A stretch of DNA of 64,000 bases from Sanguibacter suaedae (GCF_016342785.1 NZ_JAEINH010000001.1:401350-465349), one strand, 5' to 3'; positions 35,825-44,758 are shown, counted from the first letter of the stretch. Translations and numbers: made by a program. Notes: a model not told the origin generated them from the sequence alone.

Positions 35825-37372
35825 TCAGGCCGTGGGGCCGCTCGCGTCGGCCTCGGCGTCGGCGTGGACCAGGCGGTCCGCCTTGCGGTCCTCCCAGTAC
35901 TCCCGGAGCTCCTTGCGGACCACCGGGAACAGCAGGTACAGGCCGAGGATGTTGATGAACGCGCAGAGGAAGAGCATCGCGTCGGCGAGGTTCACGACGT
36001 CGCCGAGGGTGACGACGGTCCCGAACGCCGTGAAGCAGATGAACACGACCTGGAAGACGCGCTCCTTGACGACGGACCGGCCGAAGAGGGTGGTCCACGC
36101 CTTCTGCGTGTAGTACGCCCACGTGATGAGCGTGGAGAACGCGAAGAGCGCGACCGCCACGGCGAGGATGTACGGGAACCATGGGAGGACCGTCTCGAAG
36201 GCGTCCGACGTGAGGGTCACGCCGTCGCCGGGACCGGCACCGCCCGCGGCGACCTCCTCACGACCGTCCAGCCAGGACTGCGGCCGGGCGATGACGATGG
36301 TGAGCGCCGTGAGCGTGCAGACGACCACGGTGTCGATGAAGGGCTCGAGCGTCGCGACGAAGCCCTCGGTGACGGGCCGACGGGTCTTCACCGCGGAGTG
36401 GGCGATGGGTGCGGAACCGACACCCGCCTCGTTGGAGAACGCCGCACGCTGGAACCCGATGACGATGACGCCGACGATGCCGCCGCCCACACCGGTCGGG
36501 GAGAACGCGCCGGAGATGATCTCGCCGAAGCCCGGGATGATCTGGTCGACGTTGACCGCGAGCACCGTGAGGCAGGCGAGGATGTAGATGAGGCCCATGG
36601 CGGGGACGAGCTTGCTCGTGACCCGCGCGATGGACTTGATGCCGCCGATGATGACGATCCCCACCCCGGCGGCGAGCACGAGGCCGAAGAGCAGCGCCGC
36701 GCCGTCGCTCGCGAGCGGTCCGTCGTCCCCGCCGGTGACGTTGCGCGCCTGCGCGAACGTCTGGTTGGCCTGGAACATGTTCCCGCCGACCGCTCCGAAG
36801 AAGAAGATGGACACGGCGAAGATGCCCGTGAGGACCTTCGCGGGAATCGCACCGAATCGCGCGAAGGCGATGGGCAGGTAGCGGAAGGGCCCACCGGTGA
36901 TGGTGCCGTCCTCGTGCTCCTCGCGGTACTTCACGCCGAGGGTGCACTCGACGAACTTGGTGCACATACCGAGGAGGCCCGCGACGATCATCCAGAACGT
37001 CGCACCGGCCCCACCGATCGTCACGGCGATCGCGACACCGGCGATGTTCCCGAGGCCGACGGTCCCGGAGACGGCGGAGGACAGCGCCTGGAAGTGGGAG
37101 ACCTCGCCGGGGTCGCTCTTCTTGCCGTACTTGCCGCGGACGAGGGCGATCGCGTGGCCGAACCCCCGGAACTGGATGCCGCGCAGCGCGATCGTGAAGA
37201 AGACCGCCGCTGCGATGAGCCAGACGATGAGGATCGGAAAGCTCGTGTCGCCGATGCTCACCGAGTAGAAGATGATGTTCGAGAATGCTTCTGCGATCGG
37301 CGAGAACGCCGAGTTGATGGACCCTTCTACGTCGCTGATTGACAATGCCCAGATCTGACTGGCTGGTTGCAT
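35825..37372 (-). CDS. alanine/glycine:sodium (or proton) symporter, AGCS family
   Basis: A 515-residue, ~11-helix transporter. ALRGIQFRGFGHAI, SGTVGLGNIAGVAIAVTIGG, FWMIVAGLLGMCTKFVE, EHEDGTITGGPFRYL and GFQRAAFSNEAGVGSAPIAH are characteristic AGCS (SSS-like alanine carrier) motifs; the last is the family signature. It imports alanine or glycine with sodium across the cytoplasmic membrane. The ATG at 37372 is preceded by AGGATG at a usable distance. It is in tandem with a LysR regulator gene upstream (106 bp), which may control it. Hairpins at 35775-35800 may end its transcript. Confidence 0.93.
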   Translation of the reverse strand: MQPASQIWALSISDVEGSINSAFSPIAEAFSNIIFYSVSIGDTSFPILIVWLIAAAVFFTIALRGIQFRGFGHAIALVRGKYGKKSDPGEVSHFQALSSAVSGTVGLGNIAGVAIAVTIGGAGATFWMIVAGLLGMCTKFVECTLGVKYREEHEDGTITGGPFRYLPIAFARFGAIPAKVLTGIFAVSIFFFGAVGGNMFQANQTFAQARNVTGGDDGPLASDGAALLFGLVLAAGVGIVIIGGIKSIARVTSKLVPAMGLIYILACLTVLAVNVDQIIPGFGEIISGAFSPTGVGGGIVGVIVIGFQRAAFSNEAGVGSAPIAHSAVKTRRPVTEGFVATLEPFIDTVVVCTLTALTIVIARPQSWLDGREEVAAGGAGPGDGVTLTSDAFETVLPWFPYILAVAVALFAFSTLITWAYYTQKAWTTLFGRSVVKERVFQVVFICFTAFGTVVTLGDVVNLADAMLFLCAFINILGLYLLFPVVRKELREYWEDRKADRLVHADAEADASGPTA

Positions 37373-37478
37373 CGTCGTATTTCATCCTATGTGATGTCCG
37401 TCACGCAAGTGCTGGCGGTGACTTCCGCGTGACGATCATGTTTCGGGGTCGTTGCCCGCACCATACCCACAGACCTCC

Positions 37479-38384
37479 TCAGGTGAGGTCGAGCTCCGCC
37501 ACCTGGGCGAGGAGGACGTCGATCACGGCGAGGACGGCCGGTGCGGGCTCGTGCCTGTTGGCCCTGTGACGTGCGGCGATGCGTCGCATGCCGAGCCCGG
37601 CGATGGGGACGACGTCGACCCCGGTGAGGTCCGCCCCGGTGAGCGCCAGGGCGGGCAGCAGGGCGACGCCCTGCCCCGCGGCCACGAGCGCGATGGCCAC
37701 CTCGTAGTTGTAGTAGCTGTGCTGCGCGGCGCCCGTGCCACCCGCGACGTCGACGACCCGGGCGAGCGCGCGGGCTGCGGCGGTGCTCTTCTGCGCTCCG
37801 ATCCACACGACGTCCTTGAGGTCCTGGACGCTCGACGGCACGGCCATGCTCGTGGGGACGGCGAGCTTCCACGGCTCGTCGACGAGCGGCACCTCACGGA
37901 ACCCACGGGGCACGGGCCGCTCGGCCGAGAAGTCGTGCTCGAGGATGGCGAGGTCGAAGTCGCCGCTGCGCACGCCCCGCACCGCGTCGTCGGTCTCCAC
38001 CTCGTGGACGGTGACCTCGATCCCGGGCGCCACCTCGGCGAGCGTCACGAGCATGGGGGCGACGACGCTGCGGATGACCGTCTGGAACGCCCCGACGGCG
38101 ATCCGTCCGCTCACGTCGGGACCGATCGTGGCGACCTGCTTGCGCGCCTCGACGAGCTCCGCCTCGATCCGCTCGGCCGCTTCGGCGAGGACGAGCCCCA
38201 CCGCTGTGAGCGTCACGCCGCGGGGCCCGCGGTGCATGACCTCGACCCCTTCCTCCGCCTCGAGCTTGGCGATCTGCTGGGACACCGCGGACGGGGTCAG
38301 ATGCAGAAGATCTGCAGCCGCAACCACGCCCCCGGCCCGGTGCACGGCAAGGAGGACGGCAAGCCTCTTCGCATCCAAAGTCAT
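37479..38384 (-). CDS. LysR-family transcriptional regulator
   Basis: A 301-residue LysR-type protein. The winged HTH (MTLDAKRLAVLLAVHRAGGV then AAADLLHLTPSAVSQQIAKLE) is followed by the linker helix and a substrate-binding-like effector domain starting GRIAVGAFQTVIRSVVAPML. The start ATG sits inside a perfect inverted repeat (38382-38400), consistent with autoregulation. Divergent from it is a small membrane-protein gene and downstream is the AGCS symporter gene; either could be its target. Inducer unknown. Confidence 0.92.
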   Translation of the reverse strand: MTLDAKRLAVLLAVHRAGGVVAAADLLHLTPSAVSQQIAKLEAEEGVEVMHRGPRGVTLTAVGLVLAEAAERIEAELVEARKQVATIGPDVSGRIAVGAFQTVIRSVVAPMLVTLAEVAPGIEVTVHEVETDDAVRGVRSGDFDLAILEHDFSAERPVPRGFREVPLVDEPWKLAVPTSMAVPSSVQDLKDVVWIGAQKSTAAARALARVVDVAGGTGAAQHSYYNYEVAIALVAAGQGVALLPALALTGADLTGVDVVPIAGLGMRRIAARHRANRHEPAPAVLAVIDVLLAQVAELDLT

Positions 38385-38400
38385 GTAGGCAGCCTACATG
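38382..38400. promoter_or_regulatory. inverted repeat at the LysR-type start codon
   Basis: CATGTAGG-CAG-CCTACATG is a perfect 8-bp-arm dyad with a 3-nt centre; its first three bases are the LysR start codon on the minus strand. Placement suits autorepression and control of the divergent gene at 38528. LysR sites often carry a T-N11-A core; here T and A bound the dyad. Confidence 0.55.
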
Positions 38401-38527
38401 GAGGATGGAGAACGATTCGATTGTGCTTAAGCGATTTTCGTCTCACCATTGTGGTGTCGCACCTCTCGGGAGACCTGCCGGTGGCACGGCCCGATCCCAC
38501 ACCTAGACCCTTCTCAGGAGCACCGCC

Positions 38528-38944
38528 ATGTCCGCTGCCGCCTCGATCGCCCTCACCGCCTCCGGCTGGATCGGCGCCATCGCCGCCGTCATCGCCTACG
38601 GCCTCGTCACCACCAAGCGCATCACGCCCGACTCGCTGCGCTTCCAGGGCCTCAACCTCGTCGGCGCGGGACTCATGGGCATCAGCTCGACGGTGTACGG
38701 CGCATGGCCGTCCGCCGTGGTGAACGTCATCTGGGTGGTCATCGGCTTCTTCGCCATCCGGGCGCTCGTGCTGGCCCGCCGCCGCGCCGTCGCCCCGCTG
38801 ACCGGGACGCTCGACGAGGCCGACCTCGCCGCCGGGGCCGAGGCCACCACCGACGTCCCCCACGTCGCCGACGCCCCCGAGGCGGTCCCCGCCGTCGTCC
38901 CCGCCGAGTGGAATAGCGAGCAGCGCACCCCCGTTGCCGCCTGA
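38528..38944 (+). CDS. small membrane protein, CBU_0592-like
   Basis: A 138-residue protein with three hydrophobic helices in its first 80 residues (ALTASGWIGAIAAVIAYGLV, LNLVGAGLMGISSTVYGA, VVNVIWVVIGFFAI) and a Pro/Ala/Glu-rich tail. This matches the CBU_0592-type domain of unknown function. ATG at 38528 follows a CAGGAGC ribosome site. It is divergent from the LysR gene and its stop is immediately followed by the GTG of the LLM oxidoreductase gene, so the two are probably co-translated. Confidence 0.75.
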   Translation: MSAAASIALTASGWIGAIAAVIAYGLVTTKRITPDSLRFQGLNLVGAGLMGISSTVYGAWPSAVVNVIWVVIGFFAIRALVLARRRAVAPLTGTLDEADLAAGAEATTDVPHVADAPEAVPAVVPAEWNSEQRTPVAA

Positions 38945-40000
38945 GTGACCCCTCAGCCCGTTCGCTCGCTCTCCGTCCTCGACCTCGTCTCCGTCCGCAC
39001 GGACCAGACGACGCCCGACGCGCTGGCCGCCAGCACGTCGCTCGCCCGCACCGCGGACTCCCTCGGGTTCTCCCGCTACTGGGTGGCGGAGCACCACAAC
39101 ATGCCCGCTGTCGCCTCGACCAACCCGGCGGTCCTCGTCGCGCTCCTCGCCTCCGCCACGGAACGCATCCGGGTGGGGTCGGGCGGGGTGATGCTGCCCA
39201 ACCACGCCCCCCTCGTCGTCGCGGAGCAGTTCGCGCTCCTCGAGGCCGCCTTCCCGGGGCGTGTGGACCTCGGCATCGGACGCGCCCCGGGCAGCGACCC
39301 CGTGACGAGCCACATGCTCCGGGCCGCCGCCGCCCGTGGCAACGACTCCGTCGACACGTTCCCCGACGACGTCCGTGACCTCGTCGACCTCATGTCGCCC
39401 GAGGGCATGACGCTCGACCTGCGGGGCCGCAGCTACGACCTGCGCGCCACTCCGCGAGCCGTGTCGCAGCCCACGACATGGCTCCTCGGGTCGTCGATGT
39501 ACTCGGCGCAGCTCGCGGCCTCGCTCGGCCTGCCCTACGTGTTCGCCCACCACTTCGCCGGTCAGGGAACCGCGGAGGCCATGGCCCTGTACCGGTCGTC
39601 GTACACCCCGTCCGAGCGGCACCCCGAGCCCACGACCTTCGCGATCATCAACGCCGTGGTCGCCGAGGACGCCGAGGAGGCGCAGCGCCGGGCGCTGCCC
39701 TACGCGCTGTCCATGGTGCGTCTGCGCACCGGGCAGGGCCTCGGGCCGCTCGAGCTCGTGGAGGACGCGGAGCGCATCGGGATCCCGCCCGAGCACGCGC
39801 CCCTGGTCCGGCAGATGCAGGCCGCCTGGGCCGTCGGGACGCCCGACGTCGCCGCCGCGAAGGTCCGCGAGCTCGCGGAGACCGTCCGGACGGACGAGGT
39901 GATGATCGCCCCCGTGTCGTCCGCGTACCGCGGCGCGTCGCCGACGGCCGGCGTCACCCGGGAGGAGACGCTCCGCCTCCTCGCGGCCGAGCTCGTCTGA
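38945..40000 (+). CDS. LLM-class (luciferase-like) flavin-dependent oxidoreductase
   Basis: A 351-residue member of the bacterial luciferase-like monooxygenase superfamily, subgroup with MsnO8/YhbW-like members. PVRSLSVLDLVSVRTDQTT, LGFSRYWVAEHHNMPAVAST, IRVGSGGVMLPNHAPLVVAE and VDLGIGRAPGSDPVTSHMLR are diagnostic. It uses FMN (or F420) to oxidise a small substrate that cannot be named. The GTG at 38945 begins directly after the TGA of the membrane-protein gene. A LysR-type regulator on the other side may control both. Confidence 0.9.
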   Translation: MTPQPVRSLSVLDLVSVRTDQTTPDALAASTSLARTADSLGFSRYWVAEHHNMPAVASTNPAVLVALLASATERIRVGSGGVMLPNHAPLVVAEQFALLEAAFPGRVDLGIGRAPGSDPVTSHMLRAAAARGNDSVDTFPDDVRDLVDLMSPEGMTLDLRGRSYDLRATPRAVSQPTTWLLGSSMYSAQLAASLGLPYVFAHHFAGQGTAEAMALYRSSYTPSERHPEPTTFAIINAVVAEDAEEAQRRALPYALSMVRLRTGQGLGPLELVEDAERIGIPPEHAPLVRQMQAAWAVGTPDVAAAKVRELAETVRTDEVMIAPVSSAYRGASPTAGVTREETLRLLAAELV

Positions 40001-40066
40001 CAGGACGCGCGACGGCCCCGGGACGCTCGGCGGAGCGTCCCGGGGCCGTGCTGCGTCCGTGGCAGG

Positions 40067-40555
40067 TCAGCCGGCGCGGTGCTCGCCCTTCGGGGCGTCC
40101 GACGTCGGGGCCTCGGTCCGCCCGCCCGTGGGCGTCTGGTCGGCGGACGTCGAGTCGGTGGGTGCGGCCGACCGGTGCTCGCCCTTCGGGGCGTCCGCCC
40201 CGGCGGGGTCGAGGGTGTCGGCGTGCCGCAGGTGGTCGTCGAGCTCCTTGCGGGAGTCCGTGGCGCGCTCGGTGCTCTCGTGGGCCCGCGCCTGCAGCTC
40301 GGCGGCGTCCGCGGCCCGGGCGTCGGCCTCGGCCTGCGCGAGGCGCGCCTCGGCGTCGACGCGGGCCGCCTCCGCCTCCTGGCGCTGCACCTCGACGCGC
40401 TCCTGGTCGGCGCGGCGGCGCAGCTCCGCGGCCTCGTGCCGGTCCTTCTCCTCACGGGTGTCGCGGCGTTTCCTGCTCACGATCACCACCGCGGCCACCA
40501 CGGCTGCGAGCACCAGGACGCCGATCACGATCCAGATCCAGACGGTTGTCTCCAT
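40067..40555 (-). CDS. single-TM protein with charged coiled coil, unknown
   Basis: A 162-residue protein: a transmembrane helix (TVWIWIVIGVLVLAAVVAAV, residues 4-23), then an Arg/Glu/Ala-rich helical stretch (~28-105) able to form a coiled coil (RRRADQERVEVQRQEAEAAR), then a Thr/Ser/Asp-rich tail with two DAPKGEHR copies. It resembles ATP-synthase-b- or Tol-like stalk architecture only in layout, not by homology. GAGGAG precedes the ATG at 40555. It is isolated between a convergent oxidoreductase and a same-strand permease. Confidence 0.7.
   Translation of the reverse strand: METTVWIWIVIGVLVLAAVVAAVVIVSRKRRDTREEKDRHEAAELRRRADQERVEVQRQEAEAARVDAEARLAQAEADARAADAAELQARAHESTERATDSRKELDDHLRHADTLDPAGADAPKGEHRSAAPTDSTSADQTPTGGRTEAPTSDAPKGEHRAG
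40077..40100 (-). repeat. 24-bp direct repeat, copy 1
   Basis: The 24-bp sequence at 40077-40100 recurs exactly at 40173-40196, 96 bp apart, encoding the two DAPKGEHR motifs at the tail of the coiled-coil protein. Recombination between them would delete 32 codons in frame. Confidence 0.8.
40173..40196 (-). repeat. 24-bp direct repeat, copy 2
   Basis: Identical to 40077-40100; its first bases read CGGTGCTCGCCC. It lies in the same reading frame of the coiled-coil protein gene. Confidence 0.8.
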
Positions 40556-40694
40556 GACGTCTCCTCGACTCGGGGTATGTGAGTCGATTCGACTGCCTGG
40601 ACGGCCCTCCCGCAACCGGAGACGCGCCCGGCCACCTGCTGGACGTCGGCCTCCTGACCGGCCACGACGCCCGGCAGGCCGGCCGCTGGGCGGC

Positions 40695-42038
40695 TCACTC
40701 GAAGCCGAACACCGGCGGGAAGACCACGACCACGACGGCCGCCCACACCGCGTACACGGGCAGGAACCGCGTCTGCCACCGGCTCAGGGCGTCGAAGGGC
40801 CGGCGGCCCCTGAGGAACGCGAGCAGGAGCACCGCGGCGCCCACGAGGTGCACGAGGAGAAGGACGTTGAGGCCCAGCGCCGCGACCTTGTTGGCGCTGA
40901 ACCCGAACTCCGCGATCCGGGTGAGCATGGCGGTGAGCGCCACGGCGTCGACGGCGAGCGCCGCACCGAGGAGGGCGAGCAGCAGCCCGTCGAAGAGGCC
41001 GGGCCTGGCGAGCGGGTCGCGGGCGGACACGGAGTAGAGGAGGAGCCCGAGGACGAGCACGAGGATGGCGTCCATGAGGATGAGCAGCCCGCGGTCGGCG
41101 TCCACGAGGCCGCCCGCGGTGGTGAGGACCGCGAGGAGGACGAGGAGCATGACGAGCGTCAGGGGTGTGAAGACCCGGGTGAGGACGGGGGCGATGTTCT
41201 CGACGACGTCCTGCTTGGCCTCGACGAGCCATGCGGCGACGACGAGGGCGCCGGGGACGGCGAACGGCAGGATCCAGTTCTCGATCGCGGGTTCGATGTC
41301 CATGCCGGCGAGGTCCACGACCCCGGCGGTGAGTCCCACGAGCACGGCCCCGCCGAGGGCGAGCAGGGTGAGGTAGACGGCGAGCTCGCCGGTGAACCGG
41401 GCGAAGTCCATCCGGTGCGCGTCGGACCGCCACCGGCCGCCGACGTAGGCGACGCCGACGAGCGCCCAGAGCGCGACGGGCGCGTGGACGGCGGCCAGGA
41501 CGAGCGTGGTGCCCGCGGACCCGAAGGGGTAGAGCGCGAGGACGAGCGCGAGCACGGCGTACGGAACGGCGAGGACGCCGAGGACCCGGGCGGTGAGCTG
41601 CCGCTTCCACGCGAGGTAGGCGCCGAGGAACGGGAGGACGAGGAGGCCGACGGTGCGTGTCATGACGTCCTCGTCGAGGATGCCGAGGCCGATCCGCACG
41701 GTCGCCCCGGCGCCGAGCGCGAGGGCGAGGACGACGGCGAGCTCGCGCCACGAGCGGCGCGCGTCGTCGGCCTGGTCGGGGACGAGGACGAGCTGCTTCC
41801 ACAGGCGGTCGGAGTGCTCGCTGGCGAACTCCCGCGACACGGCGTCGAGGCTTCCCATGCGTCGGACCGCGACGAGGAACGCCTCCTGGTCGTCGAGGCC
41901 CGTGGCGACGAGGTCGGCGACCCTCTCGCGGAGGTGGTCCTCCATCTCGTCGACGTCGGCGGTGGAGATGGCGCGGTGACGCCGGACGTAGGCGCGCCAC
42001 TGGTCGATCTGCACCTCGAGCTCGGTGTGCGTGGTCAT
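40695..42038 (-). CDS. polytopic membrane protein, permease-prefix-like
   Basis: A 447-residue protein. The first ~80 residues (ELEVQIDQWRAYVRRHRAIS then TADVDEMEDHLRERVADLVA) match the HAAS/permease-prefix domain typical of membrane proteins paired with PadR regulators. About ten transmembrane helices follow. No catalytic motif is seen. Its ATG overlaps the TGA of the PadR gene (ATGA), so the two are one unit, with the PadR protein likely repressing both. The role may be in sensing or resisting a membrane-active compound; this is inference. Confidence 0.78.
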   Translation of the reverse strand: MTTHTELEVQIDQWRAYVRRHRAISTADVDEMEDHLRERVADLVATGLDDQEAFLVAVRRMGSLDAVSREFASEHSDRLWKQLVLVPDQADDARRSWRELAVVLALALGAGATVRIGLGILDEDVMTRTVGLLVLPFLGAYLAWKRQLTARVLGVLAVPYAVLALVLALYPFGSAGTTLVLAAVHAPVALWALVGVAYVGGRWRSDAHRMDFARFTGELAVYLTLLALGGAVLVGLTAGVVDLAGMDIEPAIENWILPFAVPGALVVAAWLVEAKQDVVENIAPVLTRVFTPLTLVMLLVLLAVLTTAGGLVDADRGLLILMDAILVLVLGLLLYSVSARDPLARPGLFDGLLLALLGAALAVDAVALTAMLTRIAEFGFSANKVAALGLNVLLLVHLVGAAVLLLAFLRGRRPFDALSRWQTRFLPVYAVWAAVVVVVFPPVFGFE

Positions 42039-42400
42039 CAGGCCCACCCCTCCGCGACGGCGGGCGGGGTCTGGACGGAGTGCCACACCTGCTGGAGGGC
42101 GGCGGCGACGACGGCCCACTGGGCCTGGCGCTCGACGAGGACCTCGCGACCGGTCGGGGTGATCGCGTAGTGCTTGCGACGCCGGCCTGTGTCGGAGCTG
42201 CCCCAGGCGGAGGAGACGTAGCCGAGCCGCTCGAGACGGTGGAGGAGGGGGTAGAGCATGCCGTCGGTCCACTGGAGGCGGCCGCCGGACATGTCGGTGA
42301 CCCGCTTGAGGATGGCGTACCCGTAGGACTCGCCCTCGGCGAGTATCCCGAGGACGAGGGGCGTCGCGGCGGCGGCGACGAGGTCCTTCTCGATGTGCAT
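42038..42400 (-). CDS. PadR-family transcriptional regulator
   Basis: A 120-residue winged-helix regulator: PLVLGILAEGESYGYAILKR, GGRLQWTDGMLYPLLHRLER, GYVSSAWGSSDTGRRRKHYA and TPTGREVLVERQAQW are the classic PadR elements, with the ligand or dimer helix at the end. ATG at 42400. It overlaps the permease-prefix membrane-protein gene and probably controls it through the dyad at 42422-42442. Confidence 0.92.
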   Translation of the reverse strand: MHIEKDLVAAAATPLVLGILAEGESYGYAILKRVTDMSGGRLQWTDGMLYPLLHRLERLGYVSSAWGSSDTGRRRKHYAITPTGREVLVERQAQWAVVAAALQQVWHSVQTPPAVAEGWA

Positions 42401-42421
42401 GATCGCTCCATACCTAGTAGC

Positions 42422-42442
42422 GCTAGGGTTTGGAACCCTAGC
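42422..42442. promoter_or_regulatory. inverted repeat, candidate PadR operator
   Basis: GCTAGGGTT-TGG-AACCCTAGC is a perfect dyad with 9-bp arms, located 22 bp upstream of the padR-type start. Related half-sites (CCTAGTAG, CCTAGGGGTAG) flank it. PadR proteins bind such dyads at their own promoters. Confidence 0.65.
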
Positions 42443-42476
42443 AGACCTAGGGGTAGAGGTGCGAGGGTCCCCGGAC

Positions 42477-42516
42477 GGCGACGCCCCCGACCGCTGGTGC
42501 GGTCGGGGGCGTCGCC
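42477..42516 (-). terminator. hairpin terminator of the pectate lyase gene
   Basis: An 18-bp perfect stem (42477-42494 with 42499-42516) around TGGT, 45 bp after the lyase stop on the minus strand. It also insulates the PadR promoter region. Confidence 0.85.
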
Positions 42517-42560
42517 AGAGCGGGGCCGGCCGCCTGCGCGGCCGCGTCCTCAGCCGGGGA

Positions 42561-44114
42561 TCACCTCGCGTAGGTCTCCACCTCGGCGATCCGGGGGGTC
42601 CCGGACGAGCTCGTGATCTCCACGTTGACCTTCTTGAGCGAGACGGCTGGGAAGCTCACCGTCCGAGCACCGCTGCCGGTCGCCAGCACATCACCGGTGT
42701 CGTTGTTCACGACGCGCCACGAGCCGAGGGCCCCGCCGCCGGACGCCGTCCGGACGGAGACCTTGGAGATCGTGGTGGCCGTGCCCCACTTCACGGAGAT
42801 GCGCCCGGTGGACCCGTTGGGGGACCAGTAGCTGCTCGTGTCACCGTCGACCACGTCACCGAAGCTCGTGCCGCTGGCCTTGCTGGAACCGTCGGCGCCG
42901 GCGCCGAGACTCAGGTTGGTGCCGCCCGGGGCAGGGTCCGGCGTCGGCTCGGGGTTCGTCGGCTCGGGGTCCGGCGTCGGACCCGGGGTCGGGCCCGGCG
43001 TCTGCGGCGAGCAGGAGCCGTCGGAGACCCGCAGTCCCTTGTTCGCGCCGGCCGTCGAGCTCACGACGGCAGGGACGCAGCTCGCCGGGTCCATGGGGTA
43101 GGCGTAGGGGATGCTCACGGTCGTGGTCGACGTGACGTTCGGACCGGCCGGGTTCGTGGTGCCGCTCCGGGAGGACCACGTGACGTTGTCGAAGATGTTG
43201 CCGGACACCTGCCAGGTCCCCGCCTCGGACGTGTAGAACGTCCCGAGCACGTCCTTCGAGTCCTCGAAGTAGTTGTTGTCCACCTTCGCCCTGGCACCCG
43301 CACGCGAGTTGATACCGGACTCGTTGAGGCTCTTGTAGTGGTTGTTGTACATGTGGCCGACGCCGCCGCGGAGCAGCGGCGCACGGGAGTCGATGTTCTC
43401 GTAGAGGTTGTGGTGGAAGGTGATGAAACCGTTGGCCCGGTCGCTCTCGCTCGAGCCGACGAGCCCGCCGCGCCCGGAGTTGCGCAGGATGCTGTAGGAG
43501 AGGGTCACGTACTTGACGTCGGCCTTCATGTCGAAGAGCCCGTCGTAGCCGGCGGACTCGCCACCGGACGCCTCGAGGGTCACGTGGTCGACCCACACGT
43601 TGCGGACGCCGCTCTCCATGCCGATCGCGTCCCCCCCGTTGGACGTCGGCGAGCCGGACTTCTTGACGTTCTTCACGGTGACGTTCTGGATGATGATGTT
43701 CTCGGCCTCACGGATGTGGATGCCGAGCTGGTCGAACGTGGCGCCGCTGCCCACGCCGACGATCGTCACGTTGCTCACCTGCTTGAGCTCGATGACCCCG
43801 GCGGCCGTGTTGCAGCTGTTGCCCGAGACCTTCGTGGTGTTGCCGTGGTTGATGGTCCCCGAGACCTCGATGGTGATCGGGGTGTCGCTGCTGGGGCGGC
43901 TGCAGAGCGCCTCGTGGATCGCGGTCCCCGTCGTGGCCCGGACGGTCTGACCGCCCGCCCCGCCGGTGGTGCCGCCGTTCTGGGTCGCGAACCCCGTGAC
44001 GCTCCCGGTGGCCGCCTGGGCCGCCGTCGTCGCCAGGGTGCTGACCCCCATCGTCGCGACCAGGGCCATCGTGGCTCCCCTCGCCATCATCCTCAGCGTG
44101 CGTGGTCGTCTCAT
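42561..44114 (-). CDS. secreted pectate lyase (PL1) with Pro/Thr linker and C-terminal discoidin-like module
   Basis: A 517-residue exported enzyme cleaving polygalacturonate by beta-elimination. The signal peptide (1-34, ends AQA) is followed by the PL1 beta-helix (~36-350), with ATFDQLGIHIREAENIIIQN, GGDAIGMESG, VWVDHVTL, DGLFDMKADVKYVTLSYS and SRAPLLRGG (Arg244 and Arg249; one is the catalytic base of the family). A PTPGPTPDPEPT linker (369-397) leads to a ~120-residue discoidin/F5-8-type C-terminal module (residues ~398-517; DVVDGDTSSYWSPNG) likely to bind carbohydrate. A terminator follows. This suggests growth on plant material. Confidence 0.92.
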   Translation of the reverse strand: MRRPRTLRMMARGATMALVATMGVSTLATTAAQAATGSVTGFATQNGGTTGGAGGQTVRATTGTAIHEALCSRPSSDTPITIEVSGTINHGNTTKVSGNSCNTAAGVIELKQVSNVTIVGVGSGATFDQLGIHIREAENIIIQNVTVKNVKKSGSPTSNGGDAIGMESGVRNVWVDHVTLEASGGESAGYDGLFDMKADVKYVTLSYSILRNSGRGGLVGSSESDRANGFITFHHNLYENIDSRAPLLRGGVGHMYNNHYKSLNESGINSRAGARAKVDNNYFEDSKDVLGTFYTSEAGTWQVSGNIFDNVTWSSRSGTTNPAGPNVTSTTTVSIPYAYPMDPASCVPAVVSSTAGANKGLRVSDGSCSPQTPGPTPGPTPDPEPTNPEPTPDPAPGGTNLSLGAGADGSSKASGTSFGDVVDGDTSSYWSPNGSTGRISVKWGTATTISKVSVRTASGGGALGSWRVVNNDTGDVLATGSGARTVSFPAVSLKKVNVEITSSSGTPRIAEVETYAR

Positions 44115-44418
44115 CGTCGCCTCACCTTCATCGTTGAAAATCGGCTGGACCGTACCGCGGGTGTGCAAGAAGTCACGAATTGGTCTCGATCGCCCAGAAG
44201 CCGCGCCGTTGCGACGTTCCGTCACGAGCCCACCTGCACCCGGTCACCGCGGTATGCGTGCTTCGACCGGTTTGAGGGAGTCTAGGAGAACGCTCTCCGT
44301 ACCGGCAAGCCCTTTCCGGGACGAATGTTCCAGGTCGACCGCCGGGCCAGGTCAGGGCCACCCCCGAGACGTGCAGTAATCCACCCCTCGGACACGCCAC
44401 CACGTCCCCGGACGCACG
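44115..44418. other. upstream region of the pectate lyase gene, no gene seen
   Basis: About 300 bp before the tRNA terminator with no supported ORF. It holds the lyase promoter (minus strand), which I could not pinpoint. TCCTAGACTCCCTCAAACC (minus-strand reading near 44266-44285) is a possible regulatory patch. Confidence 0.35.
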
Positions 44419-44453
44419 AAGGCCCCGACCGAAGATCTCTCGGTCGGGGCCTT
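44419..44453 (-). terminator. terminator after tRNA-Leu
   Basis: AAGGCCCCGACCGA (44419-44432) and TCGGTCGGGGCCTT (44440-44453) form a 14-bp stem around AGATCTC, 26 bp past the tRNA 3' end on the minus strand. Confidence 0.8.
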
Positions 44454-44478
44454 CAGGTCCGTCGATCCGGACCATCTG

Positions 44479-44561
44479 TGCGTGAGGGGGGACTTGAACC
44501 CCCACGTCCTTACGGACACTGGCACCTGAAGCCAGCGCGTCTGCCATTCCGCCACTCACGC
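44479..44561 (-). tRNA. tRNA-Leu (anticodon CAG)
   Basis: Read on the minus strand, acceptor arms GCGTGAG (44561-44555) and CTCACGC (44486-44480) pair, followed by discriminator A. The anticodon stem-loop GCTGG-CTTCAGG-TGCCAG gives CAG, decoding CUG. The variable arm GTGTCCGTAAGGACGT is long, as in class II leucine tRNAs, and the T arm is GGGGGTTCAAGTCCCCC. CCA is not encoded. Confidence 0.95.
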
Positions 44562-44758
44562 GCGACGTCGAACGTTACCACGGCTACCCTGAAGTCTTCA
44601 CGTTCCCCTCATCACATCGTTTGGTCGATACGATGAACTGGGTCCGGGCGCGAGTCGCGCCACGGTTGACGAGCACTCCTCGGCAATCATGGGCCCCGGG
44701 GCGCACGACGCGCACCAGCGGCGCGACCAGCACCGCGACGAGATCGGGAGGAGGTGGC

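Noticed and set aside
35390..37342. 650-residue plus-strand open frame antisense to the symporter gene
   Set aside because: Composition is Asp/Glu/Arg/Gly shadow of the real gene on the other strand; no domain and no ribosome site.
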